Source: Hemicordylus capensis
Taxonomy: Eukaryota > Chordata > Lepidosauria > Squamata > Cordylidae
Direction: 5' to 3'
DNA length: 64,000 bases
Assembly: GCF_027244095.1 (NCBI RefSeq)
Contig: NC_069665.1
Coordinates: forward strand, 3,784,501 to 3,848,500
Below the pieces are notes generated by a model. That model was not told the DNA's origin and did not search any database. It saw only the letters and a program-made list of their open reading frames with translations. Made by a program: the position numbers and the translations under genes. This document shows positions 29,001 to 38,066 of the stretch, in pieces; position 1 is the first letter of the stretch, and every line of letters starts with the position of its first letter.

Positions 29001-32000
29001 TGAATTTTTTCGACAGTGTGGCTGACTGCACAGTGCCATATTGGCACTAGTCAAGAAGGCTTTTAAATGTCCCTCGGCAGTCCCTCTTTTAAATATCCCT
29101 CTTTGTTCAATTTTTATACCGCCTTTCATAAAACATACCAAGGCAGTTTACAAAAGCTGAAATACAGTAAGAGTCCATAACAATCACATTAAAAACCTTA
29201 ACGTCGGTTAAACAATACAAACCGTAATATACCTCCCCCCAAACAAAACAAAACAAAAAACCCATTAAAAATACAAGCAGAAGCAGGAAAGCCGAGAGAC
29301 ATGGCAGCCCCTAAGAGCTAAAAGCCAGAGCAAATGAAAAGGTCTTTTAGTTGTTTTTTTTAAGCAGCCACAGATGTCAAAGAGCAGATATTCACTGGGA
29401 GAGCATTCCAGTTCTGAGTGAAGCGAATTAGGAGTGCTTGGCCTACTGATGATGGGAGAGAGTCTATGAAGTGTGGTTTTCAAAATCTAAATTTTACTGA
29501 TACCTAGATAACACTCGTCTTGTGATTTCTGCCTTTGCAGATAAACTGGTATACTCGTCGGGCAGTGCTGACTGGCATTTACAACACTACAGAGCTGGTG
29601 ATGATTCAGGACTCCTCTCCCGACTTTGAGGAGACCTGGACCTTCCTAGAAAACCGAATGGCTGATGCCATGAACATGGGACACACAGCTAAGCAGGTGA
29701 TGCAGTCGTGCTAGATTTATAGAAAGTGCACGTTTGCATTGATCATGTGAGCCGTAGCTTTAGCCAACTTTCCATTTGGGGTGTGTGTGTAAGTGTAAAA
29801 AACAAGATGCAGCTTGTCTTAGACCAGGAAAAGAGAGAGAAATTAAACAAGAACAGCTGGGAGTCATTACTGAGTAAGTAGAGTACAGAGAAATGTTAGG
29901 GACCGTAAACTTTTACAGTCGCTGATGCAAAGTGGCCGCCTAAAATGACGTGTGAAGAAGGGGTAGGCGTATCTTTGGGAATGGGGCTGTTGCTCAGAAG
30001 TAGAGCATCTATTATGCATGCAAAGGTCTCAGGTTCATTCCCTGGCAGCATCTCCAGGTAGGGCTGGGAGAGCCTCATGCCTGAAACCTTGGAGAAGCTG
30101 CTGCCAGTCAGTGTAGTACTGAGCTAGATGGACCAATGGTCTGACTCAGTAGAAGGCAGCTTCCTGTGTTCCTATTGTCTGGAAAATGATAGGAGACTTC
30201 TAGTTGTGTGTCTTTTAAACATCTCAGCTTTTAACTTCAACTGACTGCAGTAAGTTTACTGGCTGACATCCAGACTAACTCAGGGAGTAAGTAGACTGCT
30301 GCACTACTAAATTTCAGGAGGACTTTCTCTAGCAAAGTATGTCAGCCACTGTTCGTGATTGCTGTCTTGGACTCAACTCTATTTTTACTTGATGCACTGA
30401 ATGGTTCTAGCCTGTGACCTTCCAAGCATCTAAACAGGGTCATGTGCTTCTTATCAGGTTTCTCGTGCTGTACACTTCTCAAGTGGTGCTCTGAGAAATC
30501 CCCACATTTATGGTGCCTAAAGCTCTTAGGAGAGTCAACACCCTGTCAAACTTCTCAGATAGCATGTGAAACCCTTTATATCCAGGAGGAGCACGTCCCA
30601 TAAGGAGATTCTTTGCAACCTGCTTCATGGCTTTGGATGGAGACAAAAGCCGTTCCCAGAGACTAGCTGTTGCTCCTCCAACATTTAGTGAATAACACCC
30701 CCCTCCGCCCGCTCCCCCGGCCACGTGTGTGCCTGTCCAGGTGTTCAGTGAATACATGTAGATTTATAGGATTTGAGCCTGAGAGCTGGTCTTGTGGTAG
30801 CAAGCATGAATTGTCCCTTTTGCTAAGCAGGGAACACCTGGTCTGCATTTGGATGGGAGACTACATGAGTGAGCTCTGCAAGATTGACCCCTTTAGGGGC
30901 TGGGGCCACTCTGGGAAGAGCATTTGCTTGCTTGCGTGCAGAAGGTTCCAAGTTCCCACCCTGGAATATCCAAGATAGGGTTGAGAGAGACTCCTGCCTG
31001 CAACCCTGGAGAAGCTGCTGCCAGTCTGTGTAGACAATACTGAGCTAGATGGACCAAGAATCAGACTCAGTATAAGGCAGCTTCCTATTTTCCAATTTAT
31101 TTACTACATTTATGTTCCGCTCTTCCTCCAAGGAGCCCAGAGTGGTGTACATGATTATGTTTATCCTCACAACAACCCTGTGAGGTAGGTGAGGCTGAAA
31201 AAGAAGTGACTGGCCCAGAGTCACCCACTAGGCCAATTAGGAACAAAGGAAGCTTCTACTGAGTCAGACCCTTGGTCCATCTAGCTCAGTATTGTCTGCA
31301 CAGACTGGCAGTGGCTTCTCCAAGATGGCAGCCTAGTTCACACAAGCAGAAATAGGTCAGGACAAGTGTCCCACCCAGGTTTGGGGGCTGTGTGCACTTG
31401 TGCTTCCTGATCATGTGTAGGTGAAAAACAAGGCAGGAGACTCAGGCAGTGATCATCCGCTTGCTTCCTGCTGGGTAGGAGGTCTTTTTCTCCCACCTCG
31501 TTCAGCTGCTGGGTAGGATGGACCCCTCGTACCCAGCAAGAGGCATGCTGCCTGTCATTGCTGACCTTGTTTTTTTCTCGCAGATGATCAGAAATTAGGA
31601 GCATACACAGCTCCTGAACTGGGTTGGGATGCTGGTTCTACCCTGTTTCTAAGCGTGTGAATTAGCCTAGTGAGTTTCATGGCTGAACGGGGATTTGAAC
31701 TTGGCTCTTCCCAGTTCTAGATAACCCTGGCTGCTATGACCTGCTTACCCCAGCATTCATTGGATGTGTGAGGGCAGCAAGATGCATGAAAAGGGTAAAC
31801 TGGCACCTGTTTGTTCCTGCATGCAAACTGTAGGGAACTTGTCATCGCCTACATGTTTGCAGTTGATCCATATGTACTCCCCTCTCATAATCTCGCAGCC
31901 TTGTGCTGTCGGAGGCACAATGAAGAATGCCTATGAACTACTCACATTAAAAGGTGTGTGTGGTGGGGAGGGATTGGGAATTGACGCTGCATACAGAACG

Positions 32001-33931
32001 CTTTATTGGGTCTCTGAATTGAATCAGGCAAATTTGCTTAGAAAATTTTCCTGTAGGTTTCTAGGCAAATTGCTCTTTAACATCCCAGCAGTAGCTCCAA
32101 AGCTAATCTGTTGTGTTTGTCCTGATTGTTCCTGAGCATCTGCTCTCTGTGTGTGTTTGTGTACGCGTGTGTGCAGCTCTTTCAATTTCCCACTAAGTCC
32201 CTACTTCTGAATGTCCCTGCAATGCAGTTTCAGGCTTCCACAAATGCTTCCAGCCCAGTAACACAGGCTGGCTGTGGAGGATACTCCGCTTTGGTTCACC
32301 CAGAGGTGTCAAAACAAGGAAGGAAGTGGCCGTTACAGTTCACACACTTGTGTTTCCTAGGTGCAAGCAACCGGAGAAGCCCTTGTCCAGGGACTCGTGG
32401 GTGCTGCTGTTACTGTAAGTCATGCCAGAAGCAGGATTACTGCAGGCCCTTGCAAAGTGGCAGCCGTGGCGCAGGGGGATCTTTTTGTAATTATTCCAGT
32501 GGAGAAAGAGCGTGACCAGCTTGCGTCAAAATTGGTTATGCACATGGGTTGTTTATGGCAGAATCTGTGCGGAAGCTGCTTTGTGGGATTGTCAACAGAA
32601 TAATCAGTACGGATGACCAGTTTTTCACGTGTATACTTGTACAAAAATTGTTCTAATTGGAGACATAAATATTACATTGCAAGAGGTTATTGGTGGTGGT
32701 TATCCCAAGCCGTGGTGTAGATTACTACTCCAGCCTGGCTTAACTTAATGTTCAGGGATGTATCTAGAGGAGAGGAGGGGCCGTGTTCGTCCGTCTCCCC
32801 GGTGGCCCCTCAGAGTGAGGGAGATAATGAAGAAAATAGCCAGGGGTGGAGCGGTGGGGCCTGGGTGCTTTGAACCCATCCACTCAATTATAGCTACACT
32901 CGGTGGTGGTGTTGATTGGGAGACATTAGCCCTCCTCAGACATTTATAAACTCATCCTGCTGTAGCCATGTACAGCAAGGCGAAGGGAGAGGAAGTCCCG
33001 CCATCGTCCACCTGTCCCACTTGCGATGTGGCTTGCCTGACCCATTGGATTGCAATCCAGGCACATGGGAGAGGGATGCACTGGAGGCGGGACTTCCTCT
33101 CCCTTCGCCCCGCTGCACATGGCTACAGCGAGGTGAATTTATAGCATCGGAAGCGGCCTAGTTTCTCCATGAGAAGGTGCTTAATCCTCACATAACGTTT
33201 TGTTAAATGGCATAGCTGGTGAGTACAAGTAGTTTGGAAGCTGTTCACACAATCAATGGTTGCTAGTTTCCCTTTTGAACCTCTGTACTTTGCACAGGAT
33301 TCTGGGGTGTTTATGGCTATGCGCTCAATCCAAGAAAGCAGTCAGGCCTGTTGGGACCTTCACGCCCTTCCTCAGTGAGTGGAGTATTCCCTGAAACAAG
33401 CAGTGCGTGTTGGCCCTTTGGAAGGAACCAGAGCTTTTCAGAGGGCATTCCCTGTCATTCATTCCCTGGAGCATCGCAACCTGGGGGCCTCCAGTTGTTG
33501 ATGAACTACAACTCCCATCACCCCCCACTACAATTTATTGCCTTAGAGCATCTGCTATACAATCAGAAGGTCCTAAGTTCCCTCCCTGGCAGCATCTCTA
33601 GGTAGGGCTGGGAGAGATTCCTCCCTGCAACCTTGGAGAAGCTGCTGCCAGTCTGTGTAGACAATACTGAGCTAGATGGACTAGCAGTCTGACTCAGTAA
33701 AAGGCAGCTTCCTATGTTCCTAGAGAATGGCCCTCCCCAGCTGTATCGGGCAGTGGCATATTCCTGCCTGCATGTTGATTTTGTCATCCACTTTTTAAAG
33801 CAGCTTTTTCATTTAAAAATGTTATATCCCACTTGTCCTCTCCTTTGAGAAGGCACCCGAGTAGCTAACCCAATGCCTGTCTGTGTCCCTGGCAGCTAAA
33901 GAATCTCACAGGACTGAGCCAACGCCGATGA
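17008..33931 (+). CDS. COQ9: COQ9, ubiquinone biosynthesis lipid-binding protein, complete, 9 exons
   Basis: COQ9 is a mitochondrial matrix-side lipid-binding protein of the TetR-like fold. It binds COQ7 hydroxylase and presents the ubiquinone precursor to it. Exons are 17008-17071, 19766-19937, 21511-21646, 24597-24739, 25691-25775, 26308-26412, 29541-29696, 32361-32414 and 33896-33931. They sum to 951 bases, 316 residues (human is about 318), with no frame break and GT-AG introns throughout. The N-terminus ([18 protein letters not shown]) is rich in arginine and alanine with no early acidic residues, fitting a mitochondrial presequence. A variable acidic, proline/glutamine-rich stretch follows ([11 protein letters not shown]). 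The conserved domain starts near [20 protein letters not shown] and runs through [57 protein letters not shown] and [14 protein letters not shown], to the C-terminal amphipathic helix ending [11 protein letters not shown]. Confidence 0.97.
17072..18517. other. COQ9 intron 1, 5' part, nothing recognised after the CpG island
   Basis: GC-rich to about 17470 (continuation of the CpG island), then AT-rich unique sequence with no recognised element until the SINE at 18.5 kb. Confidence 0.5.
18518..18692 (+). mobile_element. tRNA-Ala-headed Sauria SINE, diverged
   Basis: TACCTCAGTGGAAGAGCATC, CTTTGTGTGCAGAAGGC, AACCTTGGCAAGCTGCTGGC, TAAGGCAGCTTCCTGGGTTC. Confidence 0.75.
19004..19129. mobile_element. 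Foldback hAT-type MITE with near-perfect target duplication
   Basis: 126 bp. The left arm CAGGGGTTCCCAAGCTGTGG, then TACTCCAGATGTTGCTGAAC, mirrors the right arm with few mismatches. Flanks are ATCTAAGT (18996-19003) and ATCTAATT (19130-19137), 7 of 8 identical. Confidence 0.88.
19766..19937 (+). CDS. COQ9: COQ9 exon 2
   Basis: 172 bases between TCTCATTCAG and GTAATC. Encodes [19 protein letters not shown] then the low-complexity [20 protein letters not shown] stretch. It covers the rest of the presequence and the poorly conserved linker of the family. Confidence 0.93.
20250..20400 (-). mobile_element. L2-like LINE 3' tail family copy
   Basis: Reverse orientation: TTTATATACTGCTTTTCAAC, AAGCAGTTTACACAGAGAAA, AAAGGGCTCACACTCTAAA. 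Confidence 0.65.
20592..20787 (-). mobile_element. tRNA-Ala-headed Sauria SINE
   Basis: GGAAGCTGCCTTATACCGAG, TCCATCTAGTTCAGTATTGT, TACCTGGAGATGCTTCCAGG, then the reversed tRNA part ending AACAATGGCCCC. Confidence 0.85.
20922..21115 (-). mobile_element. tRNA-Ala-headed Sauria SINE
   Basis: ACCCGAGTCAGACCATTGGT, CAGCTCAGTATTGTCTACG, TGGAGATGCTGCCTGGGAT, and AGCAGGGGCTCTGCCACTGA with ACCACAGCCCC as the reversed tRNA head. Confidence 0.85.
21152..21424 (+). mobile_element. L2-like LINE 3' tail family, longest copy
   Basis: AACCCCTGCTAACTTGGCAG through TTAGATTGTGAGCCCTTTGG, CCGCCCTGAGCCATTTTTTG and (AAATA)n. It ends about 87 bases upstream of COQ9 exon 3. Confidence 0.72.
21511..21646 (+). CDS. 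COQ9: COQ9 exon 3
   Basis: 136 bases between CCCTCCTAG and GTATAC. Encodes [20 protein letters not shown] and [20 protein letters not shown], then EGAK. It opens the TetR-like domain. Confidence 0.96.
21700..21850. mobile_element. Foldback hAT-type MITE
   Basis: CCAGGGCTTCCAAAATGTGG opposes GGGGACCCACAGGTGGGAAC. Arms: AATTACAACTCCCATCATCC and GGATGATGGGAGCTGTAGTC. Confidence 0.75.
21992..22295 (+). mobile_element. 5S-headed Sauria SINE
   Basis: 5S-derived head (TTACTAAGCTGGGTCCACCC, TTTGAATGGGAGACTACATG), tRNA-Ala part (TTGCATGCAGAAGGTTTCC), body to GGCAGCTTCCTATGTTCC. Confidence 0.88.
22300..23475. other. COQ9 intron 3, middle, nothing recognised
   Basis: Unique-looking DNA with a second copy of GAACTACAGCTCCCGGGAGC-like words near 21945 and 22412, but no clear element, exon or RNA. 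Confidence 0.45.
23481..23714 (-). mobile_element. L2-like LINE 3' tail family copy
   Basis: ATATTTATATATCACTTTTC, CAAAGGGCTCACAATCTGAA, GCCTCTTTGCTCAGTTAGCA in reverse orientation. Confidence 0.7.
24597..24739 (+). CDS. COQ9: COQ9 exon 4
   Basis: 143 bases between TTCCTTTAG and GTGAGT. Encodes [20 protein letters not shown] then [18 protein letters not shown] and QLGQAE. Confidence 0.96.
24740..25690. other. COQ9 intron 4, nothing recognised
   Basis: Unique-looking DNA. A 148-codon open stretch at 24897-25343 has no recognisable domain and is proline/serine-rich. I regard it as chance. Confidence 0.5.
25691..25775 (+). CDS. COQ9: COQ9 exon 5
   Basis: 85 bases between TATTTTAAAG and GTACAA. 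Encodes [20 protein letters not shown] then PYIEKWPQ. Confidence 0.96.
26308..26412 (+). CDS. COQ9: COQ9 exon 6
   Basis: 105 bases between CTCTCCTAG and GTAAGTG. Encodes [20 protein letters not shown] then [15 protein letters not shown], lining the hydrophobic lipid pocket in the known structure of human COQ9. Confidence 0.96.
26621..26752 (+). mobile_element. L2-like LINE 3' tail fragment
   Basis: TTAGATTGTGAGCCCTTTGG, AAACCGCCCTGAGCCATTTT, ending (AAATA)n. Confidence 0.7.
26811..27030. mobile_element. CTGCTGGATCAGGCC interspersed repeat
   Basis: ACATAAGAACAGCCCTGCTG, GATCAGGCCCAAGGCCTGTC, TTTCCCACAGTGGCCCACCA, GATGCCTCTGGGAAGCCC. A second copy lies at 56370-56585. The family is widespread in squamates as far as I recall; its class is uncertain. 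Confidence 0.65.
27385..28035 (+). mobile_element. tRNA-Ala-headed Sauria SINE split by a hAT-type insertion
   Basis: Head GGGTCATAGCTCAGTAGCAG, AGCATCTGCTTTGCATGC and CCAGGTTCAGTC runs to 27449. The SINE resumes at 27888 with GTTCAGTCCCTGGCAGCATC and continues to GGCAGCTTCCTGTGTTC. The interruption is exactly in the pol III B-box region. Confidence 0.88.
27450..27887. mobile_element. Non-autonomous hAT-type element nested in a SINE
   Basis: 438 bp. It starts TAGGGATGTGCATGAAC, and the complement of its end reads TAGTGGTGTGCACAGAAC. It is flanked by perfect 8-bp repeats GTTCAGTC (27442-27449 and 27888-27895) that belong to the host SINE. Related heads occur at 48333 and about 60670. Confidence 0.9.
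28040..29095. other. COQ9 intron 6, nothing recognised
   Basis: AT-rich unique-looking intronic DNA without a recognisable repeat, exon or RNA gene. Confidence 0.45.
29100..29480 (-). mobile_element. LINE 3' region, family uncertain
   Basis: Plus strand reads TTTTTATACCGCCTTTCATA then GGCAGTTTACAAAAGC, the reverse of LINE tails with a GGCGGTATAAAAA ending. It continues to GAGCATTCCAGTTCTGAG. Confidence 0.4.
29541..29696 (+). CDS. COQ9: COQ9 exon 7
   Basis: 156 bases between GCCTTTGCAG and GTGATG. Encodes [20 protein letters not shown], then [20 protein letters not shown] and [12 protein letters not shown]. Confidence 0.96.
29985..30173 (+). mobile_element. tRNA-Ala-headed Sauria SINE
   Basis: GGGGCTGTTGCTCAGAAGTA, GCATGCAAAGGTCTCAGGTT, GAAACCTTGGAGAAGCTGCT, GAAGGCAGCTTCCTGTGTTC. 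Confidence 0.85.
30781..31093 (+). mobile_element. 5S-headed Sauria SINE
   Basis: GAGAGCTGGTCTTGTGGTAG, TTGCTAAGCAGGGAACACCT, ATTTGGATGGGAGACTACAT (5S box C is very clear here), then tRNA part and body. Confidence 0.9.
31098..31750 (-). mobile_element. tRNA-derived Sauria SINE split by nested insertions
   Basis: Reverse copy begins TTCCGCTCTTCCTCCAAGG and runs to AGAGTCACCCACTAG near 31229. It resumes near 31668 with TGAGTTTCATGGCTGAACGG and the reversed B box GGATTTGAACTTGG. About 440 bases are inserted: a truncated tRNA-Ala SINE (31238-31330) and a foldback-type element opening CTAGTTCACACAAGC and closing GCGTGTGAATTAG. Confidence 0.75.
31750..32360. other. COQ9 intron 7, 3' part, nothing recognised
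   Basis: Unique-looking DNA with a short TGTGTG-rich stretch at 32140-32175. Confidence 0.45.
32361..32414 (+). CDS. COQ9: COQ9 exon 8
   Basis: 54 bases between GTTTCCTAG and GTAAGTC. Encodes [18 protein letters not shown], part of the C-terminal amphipathic helix region. Confidence 0.95.
32949..33136. mobile_element. MITE with long terminal inverted repeats
   Basis: About 188 bp. The left arm (32949-33002: CATCCTGCTGTAGCCATGTA, CGAAGGGAGAGGAAGTCCCG) is mirrored by the right arm (33086-33136), roughly 50 bp each with few mismatches. It is flanked by ATTTATA on both sides (32942-32948 and 33137-33143). Superfamily uncertain. Confidence 0.8.
33541..33722 (+). mobile_element. tRNA-Ala-headed Sauria SINE
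   Basis: TAGAGCATCTGCTATACAAT, TTCCCTCCCTGGCAGCATCT, CAACCTTGGAGAAGCTGCTG, AAAGGCAGCTTCCTATGTTC. It is preceded by a foldback MITE fragment at 33478-33530. Confidence 0.85.
33896..33931 (+). CDS. COQ9: COQ9 exon 9 (terminal)
   Basis: 36 bases after acceptor CCTGGCAG, encoding [11 protein letters not shown] and TGA. Human ends with nearly the same residues. Confidence 0.95.
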   Translation, partial: LKNLTGLSQRR

Positions 33932-34630
33932 GGAGGGAGAGTGTGAGCCTCTTTCGCAAGACTCATGAAGAAATGGAGCATGGTGTCCAGGAATCCCGCC
34001 ACAAGAACTCTAAGCTTTAGTACACGCAGAGGTCATCAGCATGGATTTGGAAAGAATGTCAAAGCTGGGGGTTTTGCTGGTTGCCATTTACCTTTACCCA
34101 CTCAGCATAAAGTAATGAGCAGGGTCCATTGTTTTGTTTTGTTTTAAAATTGTAAATGAATATTGGCAGTAGCAGCTTGTCCTAAGGAGCTGGGGGAGGG
34201 GTGCGCACGTGTGCCAAAGATGTGTCTCCTCCCCGCACTGTGGTGCCCTAGTATGAGCTGCTACTAAATGTTGGTAAATTTTTGGAGCCCAGAATGTCTT
34301 GTTTTCACACTCCCACATAGCACACACCATTTGGGTCTTTAGCCCAAAGAGAAAGACTTGGAGGTCATTGGTGGAAATGGCTTGCTCTGTGTGTCTGTAT
34401 TAGAAGTCTGTATCGGTGCAGGCTCCTGGTGGGATTGTCTCCTCTCTAGTCTCAGTTCTTTTCCAGGACGAATGATGTCAAAGGTGGCAAGCATCCGCTC
34501 AGAGATCAGCCCCCTAACGATGGCTTCCCGGTGACCATATATTCACAGCACTCTTGTGAACCTGCAACTTCCTCTGCTCCTGGATATTAACAGGCCTGTG
34601 CATTAATAAAACCCTTGAAATGGCTTCCTG
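33932..34630 (+). other. COQ9: COQ9 3' untranslated region (inferred)
   Basis: About 700 bases from the stop codon to just beyond AATAAA at 34605-34610, followed by a TG-rich stretch (cctgtgtgata). I see no interspersed repeat in it, in contrast to its surroundings. Confidence 0.7.
34605..34610 (+). terminator. COQ9: Poly(A) signal, COQ9
   Basis: AATAAA in CATTAATAAAACCC, about 675 bases after the COQ9 stop, with a TG-rich element 20-30 bases on. Confidence 0.7.
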
Positions 34631-35399
34631 TGTGATAATTTACACAATAAGTTGTGTAATTATGAAGGTGATAATTTATACCTCCATGCTGAGACTGCTT
34701 TCAGTGGGCTGTTGCAGAGCTTTAAGCATAACTGCTAGGAAGAGCCTGTCAAAGAACAGAGGTATGCAGTAAGCATACAGTGAATAGGGGTTTGTTTTAG
34801 GCAGGGTTGGTTCACACATTGATGACTGGCATGTGTGAATGGGCCATCACCAAAGCCCAATCCAGACACTAGGGCGCACACATGTTCGACTGACTGGTGT
34901 TCATTTTTAAAGTGAACCTGGATACAGGCCCTTCAGATAAATGGGCCAGACCTAACATGTGAATGACTGTACCTGTGTCTACTGTACACTCATACAAGTA
35001 TTGAATGTGCATGAACAGGCCTAGAGTGTTTATATGGCCTCAAGCAATGCTTTTCAGTCTGTTCAAAGCTTCAGCAACTCCAGCCCTGCAACTGGTTCTC
35101 ATCTATAGTGTGGATTTAAAACCCAGACCAGGAGTGGAATAGTGAGTAATGTTTATTGACCGAGCAGTTCCATTTTTTAATAATTAAAAAAGCAGAAACC
35201 AATCTTTCTGGGCAAACCCTTTAAAAGCCCCTCCACATCACAGTTTAAACCCCTCTGGGCATCCTCTACTCTGGGGCCAGCCTTGTGTTGATGAGTTGCT
35301 GTCCAAGCTTTTACCTATCCCAACCTGAGGTCATATTCTTTGTATCAACTTCACCTGGAATATCTGTTTTTATCTGTACTTGCTATATGTACACGTAGC

Positions 35400-35547
35400 A
35401 GGGACTTCCAACCTGAGGGTCCCAGCTGCTGTTGGACTATGACCCACATCACCCCTTGCCAGAATGCCCAAAGCCATTCTGGCAGGGGATGATGGGAGTT
35501 GTAGTCCATCAATCTGGGTACACCCAGGTTGGGAACTCTTGTATTAG
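35400..35547. mobile_element. Foldback hAT-type MITE
   Basis: CAGGGACTTCCAACCTGAGG opposes CCCAGGTTGGGAACTCTTG. The inner palindrome has GCCAGAATGCCCAAAGCC and ATTCTGGCAGGGGATGATGG. Confidence 0.78.
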
Positions 35548-36473
35548 AGAATGACTTAATTCACCATATACTCAAATCTATGCAGTTTGCAGACTCCTGA
35601 GATGGTGTAGGACTTAAAAAAAAAAAAAACAACGCACAAAACTTATAACTCCAAGGCTTTTATGTCATCTGTTTCCCCCTCTTTCCACAGAAGTGCTTAT
35701 ACTAGTAGAGGAACAGCCTAAAAATAGTTCTCTCCCCTCTTCTCTTTAGCAGAAATCAGCACAATAATTTAAACCACCAACAACTTGATGCCTAATAGCA
35801 GGTCCAGTGGTGGGAAATTGTCAGAGCCCAAACAAATCCACCTATTTTCCCAAAAGACCCATGAACAAACAGTGGCAGAGATCCATAATTTTGCTTCCAT
35901 GAAAATGGGCTCTACCATTTCAGATGAGAGGTGGGAGGATCCCTTTTAAAAAAATTATTCCCCTATGTTTGTGCACGATCTCTCACTCGCTCTCACTCAC
36001 TGCAAATAGAAAGTGAGAGAGAAAGGCTCAGCTGCTCCCTGCTGTACTGTTTCTGCTTGCAGGGAGTTGTTTACATAGAGAAGCATACCCATATCTACCC
36101 AAATGCAAGATTCTATTTTAAAGGAGCTTATCTTAAATTCAAAGGTTAAATACAAGTTATACCTATAATTTACTCAAAAGGAAGGGGACTGAATTTAAGC
36201 TGACCTCCTGATTTCTAACATCAAAGAACTTGGGCGGGGCGGGGGGGGAGACCTAATCCTGGATTTAGGTAAATACAGTAAATAACCACCATCCACCTCA
36301 AATAATACAGTTCACTGCAAGAATCCATCACCTCCTTGCTGCATGCATAAGCCCGGCTACATGGGGGTTGGTTTGTGAGTCCTAAGCCTCCACAGGGCAC
36401 CTCTGAAGGGTTAAATGTGGGCAATGGTGTGTTGGAGCAGGGCTGCCAGGTGCATGTGTGTGTAGAACAGAGC

Positions 36474-36592
36474 TCCACAACTGTGGCCCTCCAGCTCTTT
36501 TTTGGACTACAACTCCCATCATCCCCAGCCACAGAGGCCAATATTTGGAGGTTTATAGGAGCTGTTGTCTAGCATCTGCAGGGGTGTGTGTG
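36474..36592. mobile_element. Foldback hAT-type MITE, right arm eroded
   Basis: CACAACTGTGGCCCTCCAGC, TTTGGACTACAACTCCCATC, ATCCCCAGCCACAGAGGCC. Confidence 0.7.
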
Positions 36593-36805
36593 TGTCCCCA
36601 AAGTTGTGATGCTCTTTGTAGACCAAGCCTTGATTCTTGCCACCCAACAGAACGGGGACCACATTCCCATGGCTGAAGAAGCTTAAAAGCAGCCACTGTG
36701 GAAGGAGGACCAAAAATGCAGCTCTCTTTTCTGCAGGCGATTTCAGGAGGAGGTTTGGCACGAGCAATTCCCTGGGGTGGGGGCAGGTGATTTTTGTGCA
36801 TTTAC

Positions 36806-36832
36806 TGGGTGGGCGGGCGGGCGGGCGGGCGA
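36806..36832. repeat. (GGGC)n tract, G-quadruplex-prone
   Basis: GGTGGGCGGGCGGGCGGGCG continuing as GGCG. At least five GGG runs with one-base loops on the plus strand. Confidence 0.8.
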
Positions 36833-37955
36833 AATGAACATGGGGCATACAAAGCAGAGAGGCATGGTTGGTGTGTGTCTTGACTGAATGGATGGGATTT
36901 AGCATCAGCACCCCAAGTGTATGGGGACCTGTAAGTATTTGGGCTTTCTTGCTTCTTCTTAACGGGTGGCCCACGATAATGCAGTTGCCGAGGCAAGGCA
37001 GCAAACGGGGCCAGTTCCCTTTCAAAACTTGCAAAGGTCAGTTCTGAAGGTGGTTCAAGGGGTGGAGAGGTGGGAAGGTTACCCACAGGCAGCTTCCTGC
37101 TTCTTGCTGCAGGTGTGGCTGCACCCTAGCAGGGCCCCTGGGGGGAGAAGGCCCCACCAGTTGGGTGGCAGCAGCTTGCTTTTTGCTCTCCTCCTTGCAC
37201 CTCTCTGAAGGCAGCAGGGAGGGGGACATGGCCCCATCCTCACTTCTGGTCCCGGGGCCTTGCTATGGCCCTGCTTCTAGCAGATTTTGCCAGGAGTGTG
37301 CAGAGCAGAGCTCCTTGCAAGGGTCAGGTCAGTTTCGAAGATCTGCTCTGATGGCAACTTGGAGAGGGCGGCATCTCACTGCCCTGCTGGTCCCCCAGTC
37401 GCCTGCCACTGGGGCAACCACCTCATGAAACCACCACCCAGTTGCAATGGCTGTGGATGATGGGAGTTGTAGTCCATGGTCATCTGAGGGCCTGAGTTTG
37501 AGACCCCTGGATCCCAGGGCAGACCACCATGGTGATCTCATCATGTGAGAAAACAAGAAACCTCACAAAATGTTATTTCCAGCCACAAATTGCCTTCTCA
37601 GCAGAGAGAAATCGACAAACCATGCTCACCCCTAAAGTTCTGGCAAACCTCCAGGAGAAGAATCAACTTCTGAAACAATGGCGGGGAGACAGAAGCCGGC
37701 TCTGCAGACACCCAGGGGGGTGGAACATCATTCATCAACAGCGCTATCAAATCAAATGCTCTCGAAATCTTAGGACCTGTGGTGTGACCTTAGGAATATT
37801 CGGTAACAAGGCATAGGCCCCCAGATTACCATGGAATACAACTCCCATCACCCACAGCCATTGCAACTGGATGATGGCTGCTGTATCCCAATGACATCTG
37901 GGGATTCTGTTTTGAGGACCCCCCAAGCACAGGAATTTGGATCAAGCTCCAGGCC

Positions 37956-38066
37956 TTAGATTGTGAGCCCTTTGGGGAGAGGGATCCATCTTATTTATTT
38001 ATTATTTCTCTACTTAAACTGCTTTGGAAACTTTTGCTGAAAAGTGGTATATAAATATTTGTTGTG
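37956..38066 (+). mobile_element. L2-like LINE 3' tail fragment
   Basis: TTAGATTGTGAGCCCTTTGG, ATTTATTTATTATTTCTC, AAAGTGGTATATAAATATTT. Confidence 0.65.

Noticed and set aside
30790-30870. 5S rRNA-like sequence
   Set aside because: Only part of 5S is present and it is always joined to the SINE body, so these are SINE heads and not 5S genes.
36519-37034. 171-codon minus-strand frame between COQ9 and DOK4
   Set aside because: Crosses a MITE and the GGGC tract. It does not resemble POLR2C or any known protein.
37529-37816. 95-codon plus-strand frame considered as a possible POLR2C exon
   Set aside because: Peptide does not match any POLR2C segment and lacks good splice sites.
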